NCBI GenBank assembly: GCA_012931725.1
Contig: CM022946.1
Span: forward strand, 43,057,464 to 43,121,463
Length of the DNA: 64,000 nt
Reading direction: 5' to 3'
Source of the DNA: Litsea cubeba
Taxonomy: Eukaryota; Streptophyta; Magnoliopsida; Laurales; Lauraceae
The translations under genes and the position numbers were made by a program. Under the pieces are notes generated by a model. The model was not told the origin of the DNA. It was given only the letters and a program-made list of their open reading frames with translations, and did no database searches. Below are positions 1 to 10,129 of this stretch, one piece after another; positions within the stretch are counted from its first letter, which is position 1, and the number at the start of each line of letters is the position of its first letter.

Positions 1-234
1 AAAAAGGAATTCGTTGGAACACACTTCTTGGAATTTGCAATTGGTATTTGACCTTGCAATGGTAAACACCTACTTTAAAAAGAGATGTGAACATTTAATT
101 TTACCTTTAAGAGTTGAACTAGTAAGTGTTAGATAGAGTTTTGAACTAATAAGTGTTAGATAGATTTTTTTTTTCTACTTAGAAAACATGACAAACTAGC
201 TTGTAAAGATCGTACGGTTATTCTTGGAAAGTGT
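1..234. other. Intronic/intergenic, nothing recognised
   Basis: AT-rich sequence with a short T run near 165. I see no coding signal, splice-consistent exon or repeat boundary. It lies upstream of the RTE LINE fragment and of the first recognised host exon, so it is probably intron of the same gene. Confidence 0.4.
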
Positions 235-735
235 TTGACATCACATGATATTAGTTTTAGATGTTTGCATTAGAAGTAGAAAGAGGGGTAGTAAATAGAA
301 GGTTCCCTAAAACAAGGTGGGGGTTATTTAAAAGGGGATAGGCAACAACATTTAAGGATGACGTGATGAAGGGGAGAACAAAATTTGGAGGGAGAAACTA
401 TGGTGATGTGGAACCAAATGGATGACTGTATATCAAGGGTTCCAAAAGAGGTGATCGGAGAGTTGAAAGGGAAAGACACTATGATAAAAAAAGCCTGGAC
501 GTGAAGTGTAGAGGTTTGGGAAGCCATGCAAGAGTAAGGACCGTAACAAAGTTTGGTAGAGGACTAGAAATATGTAAAATTATGAAATGTATAAGGCGGC
601 AAAGAAGGAAGTTAAGAAAGTAGCAAGTGATGCAAAGTTCAAAGCGTCTGATGACCTATATAATAAGTTGGGAAGAAGAAAATGGGAGAAACTTATTTTC
701 AAATCTTGTGATCATGATGGTAATTTACAAGTAGG
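235..735 (+). mobile_element. RTE-clade LINE fragment (endonuclease-RT linker)
   Basis: Three-frame reading on the plus strand gives the linker typical of plant RTE-clade LINEs: a stretch with Trp/Leu-Lys-Gly (LKGDRQQ at about 330-350), an Asp-Val-Met-Lys segment, then YKAAKKEVKKV and a KASDDLYNKLG motif at 584-670. The frame is broken by several stops and shifts, and neither the catalytic endonuclease nor the RT core is present, so this is a decayed internal fragment. It is the same family as the minus-strand LINE at 41681-43415. Identification rests on remembered family motifs, not on a search. Confidence 0.6.
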
Positions 736-1418
736 GCTCAACATGATGTATCTCCTGCCTCGCAGCCCATAATTTGTACAATTCTTGATTAATGATGATG
801 ACGACTGAATTTTATTTTGAGGCTTCTAACCCCTATCCTTACATTAAGAAACTCATTAATAAAAAAAGAAAAAATCCAACCACTTTAATGTTATTTAAAC
901 CTCTCCATATCATGGTATTTTACCTCACTTATGTTGTCAAACTTGGCCACCACTGAAAACAGGTGCTAGGCAAGTACTGTTACAACTTGACTAAGCTGTC
1001 TCAGTATGGACTGTGATTTAATTCTGGACTCCATATAGAGACCCGGATACGAGTCCTTATTGACCCTTCATATCTAATTTGTAACCCTAAAATAATTCAA
1101 ATTCTATTTTAGAACTCTTAATGCTTTAACCAAACCTAACTCATAAGATAGCATGGATTTTTGTCATCCATATTTTATTGCTATTGTTACTCAAATATTA
1201 TAAAGCTGTTTACGATAGAACTCTAGCTATAATAGAGAACAAGTTAACAACAACTAGTAGAATAGATTGAAAAGTTCAGTTTTTATCTACTCCATCATAA
1301 GGTAGAAACCGGAATTTTTCTGATTTATTCTTTGTTCTTTGAGACTAATGGAAGTGGGTCCATTTGCTTCAACATTGATCTTATCAGTTTGACTTTGTCA
1401 TGTTGTCTTACTGTTCAG
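736..1418 (+). other. Intron upstream of first recognised exon
   Basis: No gene-like frame. The last 20 bases are pyrimidine-rich and end in TGTTCAG, a plausible 3' splice site for the exon at 1419. I found no earlier exon of the host gene (the PP2C part should lie upstream, outside the window). Confidence 0.5.
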
Positions 1419-1495
1419 CTAATGATGCCATCGGTTCCGGCCTTATACCAATGGAATTTGTCCAACAGATTACTGCAAAATTCAACAAGTTATTG
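1419..1495 (+). CDS. Host exon A: linker upstream of kinase domain, PP2C/kinase protein
   Basis: This 77-base exon is preceded by TTACTGTTCAG and followed by GTAAGA. The first two bases complete a codon from an upstream exon. The remainder reads NDAIGSGLIPMEFVQQITA and continues to FNKLL. It ends in phase 0, exactly matching exon B, whose first residues are VEG. Together they make the block before the conserved 'GCFYLSE' segment of the plant PP2C/kinase fusion family. The short exon has no catalytic residues. Its reality rests on splice sites, phase agreement with exon B and family resemblance. Confidence 0.7.
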
Positions 1496-1732
1496 GTAAG
1501 ACTCACCTTGCAGTGTTTTTCTTTCCTTCAGAAACATGCATACTTTGATGATACCTTATCCTGCTAAAGCATTATCCATCGAGCTTCATGATTTGTCATG
1601 CATGCTTTTAATTTTTTAGATGGCACTTTTGTGTATGAGCCTATGCAGATCCTTTTAGACGCTATTATTTTGTTGTTTTGCTTGTTTTAATCAGTTAGTT
1701 TGACCCATCAACTTGACCCAAGCCGAACCTAG
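1496..1732 (+). other. Start of intron A-B
   Basis: Intron beginning with GTAAGA. It holds the 5' flank of the Cassandra-type solo LTR. Its last five bases, CCTAG (1728-1732), are the target-site duplication of that insertion. Confidence 0.6.
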
Positions 1733-2068
1733 TGTGAGACCCCAATCTGCCTGGGTAATCCCTTGAGGCAAGATCAGGTCAAGTGATCCTATAGGGGTAA
1801 GGATGGAGTGCTTTGGTTTGCACCGTGAGGCTTTTCCAAGTCCCACATCGGAAATATCCAAGTTCTGACCCTGGGCTTATAAGTCAAACCTAGTCTTAAC
1901 TTAACATGATGCATTTTAAAGCTGTGCGGGATCGGATCCCATAAGAACTCAAAAGTTAAGTGTGCTCAGGCAAGAGCAGTACCAGGATGGGTGATTGTAA
2001 GGAAGTCCTCGTCCGTGCACATGGGCCAAAGCGGACAATATCATGTTGAGTTGGTCGGGTTTATAACA
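1733..2068 (+). mobile_element. Cassandra-type TRIM solo LTR
   Basis: The 336-bp unit begins TGTGAGAC and ends TTATAACA (TG...CA). It is flanked by the direct repeat CCTAG at 1728-1732 and 2069-2073, the 5-bp duplication made by LTR-retrotransposon integration. It carries the 'AGTCCCACATCGG' block (about 1840), a 5S rRNA-like segment and the 'GGGCCAAAGCGGACAATATC' block (2023-2042), all features of Cassandra terminal-repeat retrotransposons in miniature. No internal domain or second LTR is present, so it is a solo LTR left by LTR-LTR recombination. Cassandra elements are non-coding and depend on other elements for their proteins. Confidence 0.85.
1925..2020 (+). other. 5S rRNA-derived segment inside the Cassandra LTR
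   Basis: This segment aligns by eye with plant 5S rRNA from the 'GGATCCCAT..GAACTC' block to 'GGAAGTCCTCGT'. The pol III internal control region is recognisable: an A-box-like AGTTAAGTGTGCTC at 1955-1968 and a C-box-like AGTACCAGGATGGGTGA at 1978-1994. The 5' and 3' ends of a real 5S gene are missing or diverged, so this is not a functional rRNA gene. It is the promoter-like module that Cassandra LTRs carry. Confidence 0.8.
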
Positions 2069-2073
2069 CCTAG

Positions 2074-2440
2074 TGATTCAAGGTTGAAGTTGACACTTGT
2101 AACTTTTGGATTGCATTTTTTCCCTGTTTAGTAAATGGGTTAGGTATGAATTATGTGAAGAGAGTATGATGTGACATCAAGTCCAAGGAAAATAAACTTC
2201 TGCTCCTATTTCTCTTCGCGATCAGCTTCCCAGTTGCCTAGTTCTATATTAAACACCCATCACAGAAAAACTGTGGGTTAGGTCAAAGCAATCTGCATTA
2301 ATCTCGTAATGAGTGGGAAAAAGGGTGTGCTTTGCTGTTTCGTAGGTTACAATAAGGAAAATCAAAGAGAACATCTTTAAAAGAACACGATACTTCATTC
2401 ACGAGAAAACCATCGTTTAACATAAAAAGAAAATTAAAAT
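2074..2440 (+). other. Intron, no feature recognised
   Basis: AT-rich intronic DNA between the solo LTR and a minus-strand Copia scrap. I see no exon or element boundary. Confidence 0.4.
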
Positions 2441-2836
2441 TCATGCGTTTGTCAGATTTGGCAAAGACAATGTAATTGTTATCAATAAGGTGGGTAACAG
2501 ATATGAGATTATGACATAAGGGACAAAAGGAACATTATGTAAAGTGAGGGAAGAAAAATGACAATCCCCTATACTGGAGATATTCATTTTATCACCATTG
2601 GCAATATGAACACGAGTTGTTCCAATATATGGCTTAAGGTTGGCCAAATTTTGGCGCTTCATGGTCATGTGATTTGATGCACCAGAATCAGAATATACCA
2701 TACATGGACTCAAGGGAGAGTCAAGTACCAAAGAATCCTGTGGTGGATAGAGCCTACACAATATGTCGTAATGCTTCAGGACTAAGAGCGGTAGGTGGAG
2801 TAGTACTGTGTGAAGGTTGCAATGACCATGGATCAA
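2441..2836 (-). pseudogene. Copia protease-region fragment
   Basis: On the minus strand the frame contains the aspartic-protease active-site block SDSGASNHMT (about 2664-2693), then 'NLKPYIG' and 'VHIANGD', the usual order for a plant Copia protease. No gag zinc knuckle, integrase or RT can be seen on either side, and the residues after 'FVP' lose similarity. This is an isolated scrap of a decayed Copia element, antisense to the host gene. The first 45 or so residues of the frame do not look retroviral and may be a frame artefact. Confidence 0.65.
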
Positions 2837-3340
2837 AGGCCGCTATATTGGGCATAGCGGTCTTAATGGGATTTAGCGCTGCTCACATCCTTAGCCGCTA
2901 CGGCCGCTACCAGGCCGCTATGGAGTGAGACAGATTGTTACTTTCTAAAAAATCTTAAAATGCATAATAAGACTTATTTCTTTTCTTCTTCTCTCCAAAT
3001 AACATTTCTACGCAACTCTTTTACCCTTCTATGCTTAAAAGAACACAAAAAAACACATGATCTCGCCGAATTACAGTCGATACAGAGAGTTCTTCTCAAG
3101 GGCTCTTCTCTAGGTACATCCTATTAGACACCCCCTTTGGGAGAGGTATTCTTTTCTCTACACTCAACAAAAACACATTGTTTTGATGAAAGGTAATTTG
3201 TTATTTGGTTTGAACTTTAAATTTGAGCTTTTAACTTTATTTAAGCATTATTTTATAATTTATATATACAATTGTACTAAATTGCTTATTTGAATTATGA
3301 ATTTAGAAATGCATGATAGAATCTAACTTAGTATGGCTAA
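2837..3340. other. Intron; GCCGCTA-rich patch then nothing recognised
   Basis: Positions 2840-2930 repeat the motif GCCGCTA/TAGCGG on both strands (several copies within 90 bases), which looks like the terminus of some dispersed repeat. The rest is AT-rich with no recognised feature. Confidence 0.3.
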
Positions 3341-4730
3341 CCAACATGAATATTTACAATGGAGAATGCCAATATTGAGGTAACACATTTACAGTTTGTA
3401 GATGATACCATTATGTTTTCTAATGCTTCTTTGGATCAGTTGCAAAATCTAAAGTGTATTTTGAAATGGTTTGAGTTCCTTTCGGGGATGAAGATTAATT
3501 ATTGTAAGTGTGAATTGATTGGAATTCGGATGGAAGAAAGTCATGTTGCTTTTTTGGCACATGTTTTTAGGTGTAAAGTTGGTAAGCTTCCTGCTAAGTA
3601 TTTGGGGCTCCCTATATGTTTGGGACTACCAAAGAAACGTCTTTGGGATCCGGTTGTAGAGCAGATTGAAAAGAAATAAAGTTCTTGGAAGGGTAGATAT
3701 CCGTCTATGGGTGGTCATGTTACTCTATTAAATCAGTTCTATCCAGTATCCCAATTTATTTTCTTTCACGCTTCCGTTGCGCTAAAACAGTTTTACGGAG
3801 GATATAAAGAATACAACGGGATTTCCTATGGAATGGCTCTGTTGAGAAGAAAAGAGTATCATTTGGTCCAATGGGAGAACATGTGTAAACCACTGTCTCA
3901 AGGTGGTTTGTGTATCCGTTCTATTGAAAAAGTCAATAAAGCTTATTGGGTAAGTGGGTTTGGAGGGTGGGAGAACCAGGATAGGGCTTGTGGCAGAAAA
4001 TTATTATTGGTAAATGTAAGGTGGGGATTGGTGCGTGGCGTGTTCCGTTCCAAGCTAATAGGATTTTTGGTTTATGGAAGTCTGTTTATTTGTTCGTGTG
4101 GAGTTTACTCGGATTCTGTATAGGGTCCATGATGGTCTTCGGGTTAAATTTTGGCAGGATGAATGGTGCGGACAAGTGGTGCTGTCTAATCAATTCCCAA
4201 ATCTTTTTTTTTGTTGGATCGTAGACAACAAGGTTTTGTTGCTGATAATTTTTCTATGGAGGCTGGACGGGTTGCTTGGGATTTCTCTTTTAGAAGGAAT
4301 CTGACAGATATTGAGATCTTTGACTTTGCTACCTTGTTGGGTATGCTCAATAAGATTTATTTTTCAGTGGATAGATCTGATGTAAGAAAATGGAAACCTG
4401 ATGCTAAAGGGCAGTTTTCAGTTAAGTCTTTTTATAATGTTTTGAATGACAAAATTGGACCAATGGCAGGTTAGAATTCTTTTTGGGACCCTTCAGTTTT
4501 GCCTAGAGTGTTGACTTTTTGTTGGGTGGCAAGGAAGCATAAGATTTTGACGATTGATAAGTTGAGGAAAAGAAATCATGTTATAATTAACGGATTTCCT
4601 ATGTGCTTACCAGAAGAGGAAACTGTGCATCATTTGCTAATCCATTGCAAGTTTGCTTGTAAAGTTTGGTCTTTTGTGCTTAATTGTTTTGATATGAAAT
4701 GGGTTATGCCGGGCAGGGACTGTCAAATGG
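3341..4730 (+). pseudogene. L1-type LINE fragment: RT end and zf-RVT domain
   Basis: Pieces in successive plus-strand frames give the end of a plant L1-type LINE ORF2. The RT active-site motif FVDD is at about 3396-3407, followed by 'LSGMKINY' and 'AKYLGLPI', the usual order after the RT catalytic site. A zinc-binding RVT region follows (about 4380-4690: 'KWKPDAKGQFSVKS', 'LPRVLTFCWVA', 'ETVHHLLIHCKFACKVW'). Frameshifts and stops at about 3677, 4120 and 4472 show it is dead. The 5' half (endonuclease, RT fingers) and the 3' tail are missing. The 3' end runs directly into a Ty3/gypsy fragment at about 4730. Confidence 0.7.
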
Positions 4731-5044
4731 AGTTACTTGGTATTCATGATGTTTTTCATGTTTCTATGTTGAGGAAATATGTACTAGATTCTTCGCATGT
4801 GATTCAGTATGAGCCTCTGCAAATAAGAAAAGACAAGTTATAACGAGAAACCGGTGAAAATTTTGGATACCAGAGAGCAAGTGTTGTGTACTTAGACAAT
4901 TCATTGGGTGAAATTGCTTTGGGAGAATCATACACCAGAAAATGCTACTTGGGAAGTCAGAGATCAAGTTCAGGAGAAATATCCTTGCCTATTTTATGAG
5001 GTATGTTTACATTTGGAGGAGGAAATGTTCTAAGGTGGGGAGAA
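4731..5044 (+). pseudogene. Ty3/gypsy pol C-terminus and polypurine tract
   Basis: From about 4735 the reading changes abruptly to the C-terminus of a chromovirus-like gypsy polyprotein: 'GIHDVFHVSMLRKYV', then 'LDTREQVL' and 'WENHTPENATWEV', the chromodomain-like end. A stop at about 4841 and frame changes show decay. A purine-rich tract (AAGGTGGGGAGAA, about 5032-5044) immediately precedes a TGTGAGATCC LTR start, as expected for the 3' end of an LTR retrotransposon. Confidence 0.65.
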
Positions 5045-6650
5045 TGTGAGATCCTTGATTTTTAAACCGTGTTTATATTTAATTAAGTATGATTAATGAT
5101 TAATTAAGCATGATTAGTTAATAATTGTGATTAGTGTGCTAGATTAATTGTATGGTATGATATTATCAGTTTCTTGATATCATTATATTTGTAAAATTAT
5201 GCTGAACATTTCTTGTTTTGGAGCCTTGTTGTTTTGAAATGTCATTTGATGAAAAATGAGGCATTTTCCATTGTTAAGGACTTATTTGTAATTTTATTTT
5301 TTTGAAAATTTTGTAACGATTGAATTTTTCGATGATTTTGGTTTCAAATTCATTAGGAAACGGGTCAAATGGCGTTCGATTTTCGCTTCTGGTGAACTCG
5401 TTTGGGATAGTTTCCAATGGGATTTGATGCCTGTCAGGAAGGGTTTTTATAAAATTTTGAAAAACATCACTATTTTGAAAAATCCAGAGATATCTTGGAT
5501 TTTCTGTATTTTTCCGGTTTTCTCTCATTTCTCCTTCATCTCATTCGATCACTCCAGCTCCTCTCTCTCGTTTATCTTCTTCCTGTAGAAAGAGCCAGCA
5601 AGCACCAGCTCTTTCTCTCTCATTTTCCGTTTTGTATAACCCAAGCAGGAATCGAACACCTTGTATTATCTTCTTCTTCATCTTGTTATTTTTTCTTCCT
5701 CTGTTTTTCTGTTTGAGTGGAGTGCATTATGAGAGTTGTAGCAGAACTTGATTTCAGTTATATGAAGATGGAAGTTTGAAAAATCCGGTGGTCTGTGGAA
5801 GTTATGACAGTCATCTTGTTCCCCTTCCTCCGTGTTATTCTCTTGTTGCTGCTGCTAATTATATATCAGGTCCTCCTCTCTATTGCTTATCTATTAGAAG
5901 TGTTGAAAGCCAGAGCTTTCTCTCGTTGGTAAAAGCCCAGTCAAGGCAAGTAAACCTCCATTTCAAGATTAATTCTCAGTTTTAGTTAATTCTGTAAATT
6001 TCTGTGAAACTTATTTTGAAAATAGTTTATGAAATTGTGAATATTTAAGTTCTGAATGGATTTGATGAGTTTGATATAAGTTTTGAACAATATAAATGTT
6101 GTTTAGATGTTTGGAAATGAAAGAAAACTTGTTTCAGGTCAAAACAGAGAAGAACAGAAATTCTGTATCTGTTTTTCATGTGCCCGCGGTCGACCGAACA
6201 AACAGAACTGCGAAATTTTCCGTTTTTCTGCAACTGAGACTCATCAGTTTTCGAATTCCTTAGAAGTTGGTCGACCCCAGGTCCACCCTGGTCGACCCAC
6301 TACTCTGAAAATTGTCTAACTCAAGCCATTGGAAGTTTTACAAAGTATCCTCAATCCTTTAGTTATTCTAAGTTTTGGTTGTTGAAAGGATTGACGTGAT
6401 AACCCTAATATTCTATAGATAATGTTGAAAACCAATCCACGTTGGAAGATCCTAGCTGTGAAATATTTGGCCTTTTTTGGTTGAATGTGAACCACTTTTG
6501 CTTTTGGATTTTGATTTTCAATTTGGAATGTTAATCAAAGGGTTTGGATCTTAGTTTTTTGAGCTTTTTAAGTTATGGCCCATTGAGTAGGATGCTTGCC
6601 AGATCAATGGTCCATATCAATAAACGATGATCCCCACGCGTACAAACTCA
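5045..6650 (+). mobile_element. Gypsy 3' LTR (3' boundary uncertain)
   Basis: The LTR begins TGTGAGATCC right after the polypurine tract. Its middle (5500-5720) is pyrimidine-rich and resembles the transcribed leader seen in long gypsy LTRs. No matching second LTR or target duplication is available because the 5' part of the element is missing, so the end near 6650 is only a guess. It must stop before the exon at 6851. Confidence 0.45.
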
Positions 6651-6850
6651 AATATGAAGGAGTCTATGCAAAACCTAGGGCTGGACTATTTATATTAACT
6701 CTAATATTGTAGTCTTTATTGTAAGGGTGTGTGACTTCTCTAATTGGTGGCAGGATGATATTTTCCATCGTTTAGTTGTTAAATATCACACTTTTATTAC
6801 ATGCACACTTCATGCTTGTTTTAATGCCAATTGGTTTAACCTTGACCTAG

Positions 6851-7004
6851 GTTGAAGGGGAACAAAACAAATTTGGCTGTTTCTATTTATCTGAGAGTCT
6901 TAATGAGAATCTGGATTATGTATTTCTACCTCGAACGGACGATGAGAAAATTGAAAGCTATGACCCAGCACAGGCTCTAGCTGAATTCCATGGACACCCT
7001 CATA
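6851..7004 (+). CDS. Host exon B: 'GCFYLSE' block of PP2C/kinase protein
   Basis: This exon of 154 bases follows the acceptor CTTGACCTAG and precedes the donor GTATGT. It reads in phase 0 from exon A: VEGEQNKFGCFYLSESLNE, then 'DYVFLPRTDDE' and 'AEFHGHPH', with one extra base that pairs with the first two bases of exon C. Resemblance to the conserved inter-domain block of the plant PP2C/kinase fusion protein is good. The exon has no stop in frame and is flanked by clearly non-coding DNA, so it appears to be under constraint. Confidence 0.75.
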
Positions 7005-7819
7005 GTATGTAAAGCTACTTTCGTGAGTGCCCAAAGTTATTCTTTTTTTGATCTGCAGTCTTAATTGCTGTGTTATCATTTTGTTTAGAGAACATTTTTT
7101 TTAATCTTCTTGTATCTTTTCATTATTTGCTTGATGATCCAAAATCATGGAGATCAATTTTGATGTATAGTTTTTCTCAATATTTCTTTTAGCCCAGTGA
7201 GTAATAACTTACTATATAGATGAAATAAATTGTATTTCTCTTTATTAATCATTATGTAAAAAACTTTTCGTCTGTTGGTATTTTAATTATATAGCATGCC
7301 AAAATTTTGTATTCAATCCTTTTTTTCACTTTATTCATGCTAGTTACAATTGTGGTCAATAATGGATATGTAATTGATAATACTTAAATGTGTAAACAAA
7401 TGAGATTTCAATTCCACATTAGCAGAGGAGAGAAGGATTTGCAATATGCTTTTTTCATTCATGAATTTCATCATTAGTTACTAAACATCCATTAATTACG
7501 AAAGAAAGAACATGATGCTTCTTCAAAATGAACCTTGATGGAAACTATTCTCCTTGGATTCATGTAATTTGGAATGGCAGATACATATGCATATGTGAAC
7601 CATCTCCTAGCAACTCGCTGAAGTTAATAGTGAAATGAGAACCTTCTATCCAAACTGATGATGATTTGTCTCAAGGGTGTGATGTTAACCCTCTCCTTGT
7701 GGTGCTCCATCACCATGTGAAGAGCTACGACGAAAGGAATGTAGAGATTGCTAGGATGAACATGGACAAGATCTTGTGGCCAAAGTTGAGATCTTAAAAA
7801 ACCATGGGAGTATGTATGC
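7005..7819 (+). other. Start of intron B-C
   Basis: AT-rich intron with donor GTATGT. I see nothing coding to about 7540. From there weak gypsy gag-like sequence begins, too decayed to delimit. Confidence 0.4.
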
Positions 7820-8075
7820 GTGAAGATTTCCTCGATTGGGTAGATGCCATGGAATGAATATTTAATTACAAGGATTTGTCAGAGGAAGAAAGGTTAAGCT
7901 AATTTCTATGACACTGATGGGAAGTGCTTTTGCATGGTGGGAGGTGAAATTTGAAGTGTGTTCATGTGAGATGGAATTTGTCGCGAGAACCTTCTTGCTT
8001 ATTGATTATGTGCTTCTGTTTATCAATGCGAGTTGAGAACAGAGGATCATACAGAGGGGTAGGAGTCAGAGGATT
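7820..8075 (+). pseudogene. Ty3/gypsy gag scrap
   Basis: Plus-strand reading with stops gives 'DWVDAMEWIFNY', then 'VKLISMTLMGSAFAWWEV', the capsid-like core of plant gypsy gag. Frame breaks are frequent. It lies directly upstream of an LTR-like arm. Whether the two belong to one element cannot be settled here. Confidence 0.5.
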
Positions 8076-8459
8076 TGATGTAGGATAGACCTCAGAGGCC
8101 ACATGTGTAGGGCCTAAGTAGATTTAGGAAATTTTCATGCTAATTATAGTTATTAGTTTCTAATTTTATTTAAAGGATTGTAAGTAGGTTTAGGTTTCCA
8201 ATTTCATTAGGATTATTATTTTATTTCCTAAGTTAGATTATTAGGTTTTCTTAGCCACCAAGTTTTTTTTTTTTTTTCTTATTTATATACTTTGTAAGAG
8301 ATTTATTTTTAGAGTTTGATTAATTGAAATTGGGTTTTTCCATTAAGGTGTGTCCTCGTTATTGTCTTTGCAGAGATATGTTGAAGTGTCTCCAGACACG
8401 TGCTTCGGCACCTTATTGCGTTCAGCACTTTCCAGCAATCCCTGACCCTAGGGCTTGCA
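8076..8459 (+). repeat. LTR-like arm 1 of an inverted pair, with downstream primer-binding site
   Basis: This arm begins TGATGTAGG and ends GGGCTTGCA. It is followed at 8465 by TGGTATCAGAGA, close to the initiator tRNA-Met primer-binding site, so it looks like a 5' LTR. About 350 bases of it recur in reverse complement at 9448-9805 (shared blocks include CCTCAGAGGCCACAT and the 'CACGTGCTTCGGCACC' region). Arm similarity stops near 'CAATCCCT', just before the LTR end. Confidence 0.6.
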
Positions 8460-9447
8460 TCAATTGGTATCAGAGACAATAACGATCAAATTGCCTTGAT
8501 TGAATGTGCTTATGTGGCAAGATGACGTCAGCGCTGTTGTTGTTTTCTGCTAACTTGATTTGTCATAATTGGTTGTACCCAAACCAATCCCGAGTTAGAC
8601 TCGACAATGAGACCTAGCAATTGCAGGAAAAAAAATGAGTAGACACTCAAACACGATTACACGAGTCGCTACTAGCACATCTCTTCCTCTTTTTGGTTTT
8701 CGGGCCTGATAAAGAGAGAAAAGGGATCCTTTTAGTTGAGACGAGAAGAGTAGGCTGCTCTTCTTGAATGCTCTTTGCCCTCCCTCGTTCTATCTCTTCG
8801 ACCGAAGGATTTGTGCGCTGAGATGACACGATGACGGCTGCTCCGATTGATGGTGGCATGATGGGGCTGGGATTGGCACAGACTCATCGTCTCCTCTTGC
8901 TTGCTGGTTTCAGGAGAAGCGATGACGATGGTTAATGACAAGCTCGAGTGATTGTGGTTCGGCTGGGAACCAGGTAAGTACCTTTCGTTGTCGTCGACTC
9001 GTCGTCTTCTTGTACTTTTTTTTTTTTCACTTCGGCTAAGCTCCTTTCCTTTTTTTTTTTCTTGGTTGAGGGCTCAAGTTTTTGCGAAGATGGGGAGTGA
9101 ACGACGGCATGGGTGGGATTGTTGGTCGATGGGTGTGAATAGGGTTTCAGATTGTGGGAGACGGAACGATAGGGTACATTGGGGTTTAGATTTGGGGATT
9201 TGGATCGGCGGAGTGGGACAGTATGGTTGGGGTTATGGGAGGGGCGAGTGGCCTGGGTTCTCGGGTTTTTTTTTTTTTATTTTACTGAGATGGAGAAGGG
9301 GTTAACGAAGGGTTTGCGGTCGAGGATGTGGATTTGTTGTGAGGGATTTCAATAGGAGATAGGATTTCGATAATTTATTGGGGTGGCGACAGTGGGTGGT
9401 GGGTTGATGGGAACTTGGGGTAATCACGCCGATTGATCGAGGGATTG
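8460..9447. other. Spacer between inverted LTR-like arms
   Basis: About 1 kb with higher GC and several pyrimidine and T runs (9018-9029, 9051-9062, 9268-9280). The first bases are a tRNA-Met primer-binding-like site. Frames exist on both strands but none looks like a known protein. It is not a normal LTR-retrotransposon interior: there is no gag or pol, and the flanking LTRs are inverted rather than direct. Confidence 0.4.
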
Positions 9448-9805
9448 TTGGAAAGTGCTGAAGCACAATAGGGTGCCGAAGCACGTGTCCGGAGACACTT
9501 AAACAATTCTCTGCAGAGACAATAACGAGGATGGACCTCAATGTGAAAACCCAATTTCAATTAACCAAACTCTGAAAATAAATCTCTTATAAAGCATATA
9601 AATAAGAAAAAGAGAACTTGGTGGCTAAGAAAATCTAATAATCTAACTTAGGAAATAAAATAATAATCCTAATGAAATTGGAAACCTAAATCTAATTACA
9701 ATTCTTTAAATAGAATTAGAAACTAATGACTATAATTAGTAAATAAAAAATCCTAAATCTACTTGGGCCGTACAAATGTGGCCTCTGAGGTTTATCTTGC
9801 ATAAG
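9448..9805 (-). repeat. LTR-like arm 2 of inverted pair
   Basis: Reverse complement of most of 8078-8448, with scattered substitutions. Read on the minus strand it starts near 9805 with 'CCTCAGAGGCCACAT' and ends near 9448 with 'CAATCCCT'. The pair would fold into a hairpin with a stem of about 350 bp and a 1-kb loop. It is either a second LTR of the same family inserted in opposite orientation or an inverted rearrangement. Confidence 0.65.
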
Positions 9806-10129
9806 GAGTTCATTAATTGTTGCTTGGAGTAACTTTCTCACATCAGAGGAGCAGTTGGTTGCTAGATTGATGAAGAGATTATGGTCCATGATGGTGGATA
9901 TGATGGCTATGCATCCTATTTCTCAGTTGTGGTTGCATTTAGGCAAGCCACCTTAGTTGAGAAGAGGTTACAGAGGGGCTATGGAGGTCTTATTACATCT
10001 TCCGATCACTAGTGTTGAGAAAAAAAGAAAAGAAAAGAAAATAAAAGAAAAGAATGAGAAGCCAGGAGTAGAAATTTGAAAGAAGGCATACAAAGTGGGT
10101 TCAGCAGTTCAATTTGAAGTAGAAATTTA
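9806..10129. other. Intron flank of Harbinger-like element
   Basis: Weak gypsy-like reading continues ('RGYGG' at about 9972) and an AAAGA-rich run lies at 10021-10055. The last three bases, TTA (10127-10129), are the target duplication of the next element. Confidence 0.4.

Noticed and set aside
1925..2020. Functional 5S rRNA gene
   Set aside because: Only the middle of 5S is similar and it sits within a TG...CA unit with a target duplication, so it is part of a Cassandra LTR.
9302..9560. Overlapping minus-strand frames near the LTR-like arm
   Set aside because: They run across the arm boundary and are not conserved between the two arms; shadows of repeat sequence.
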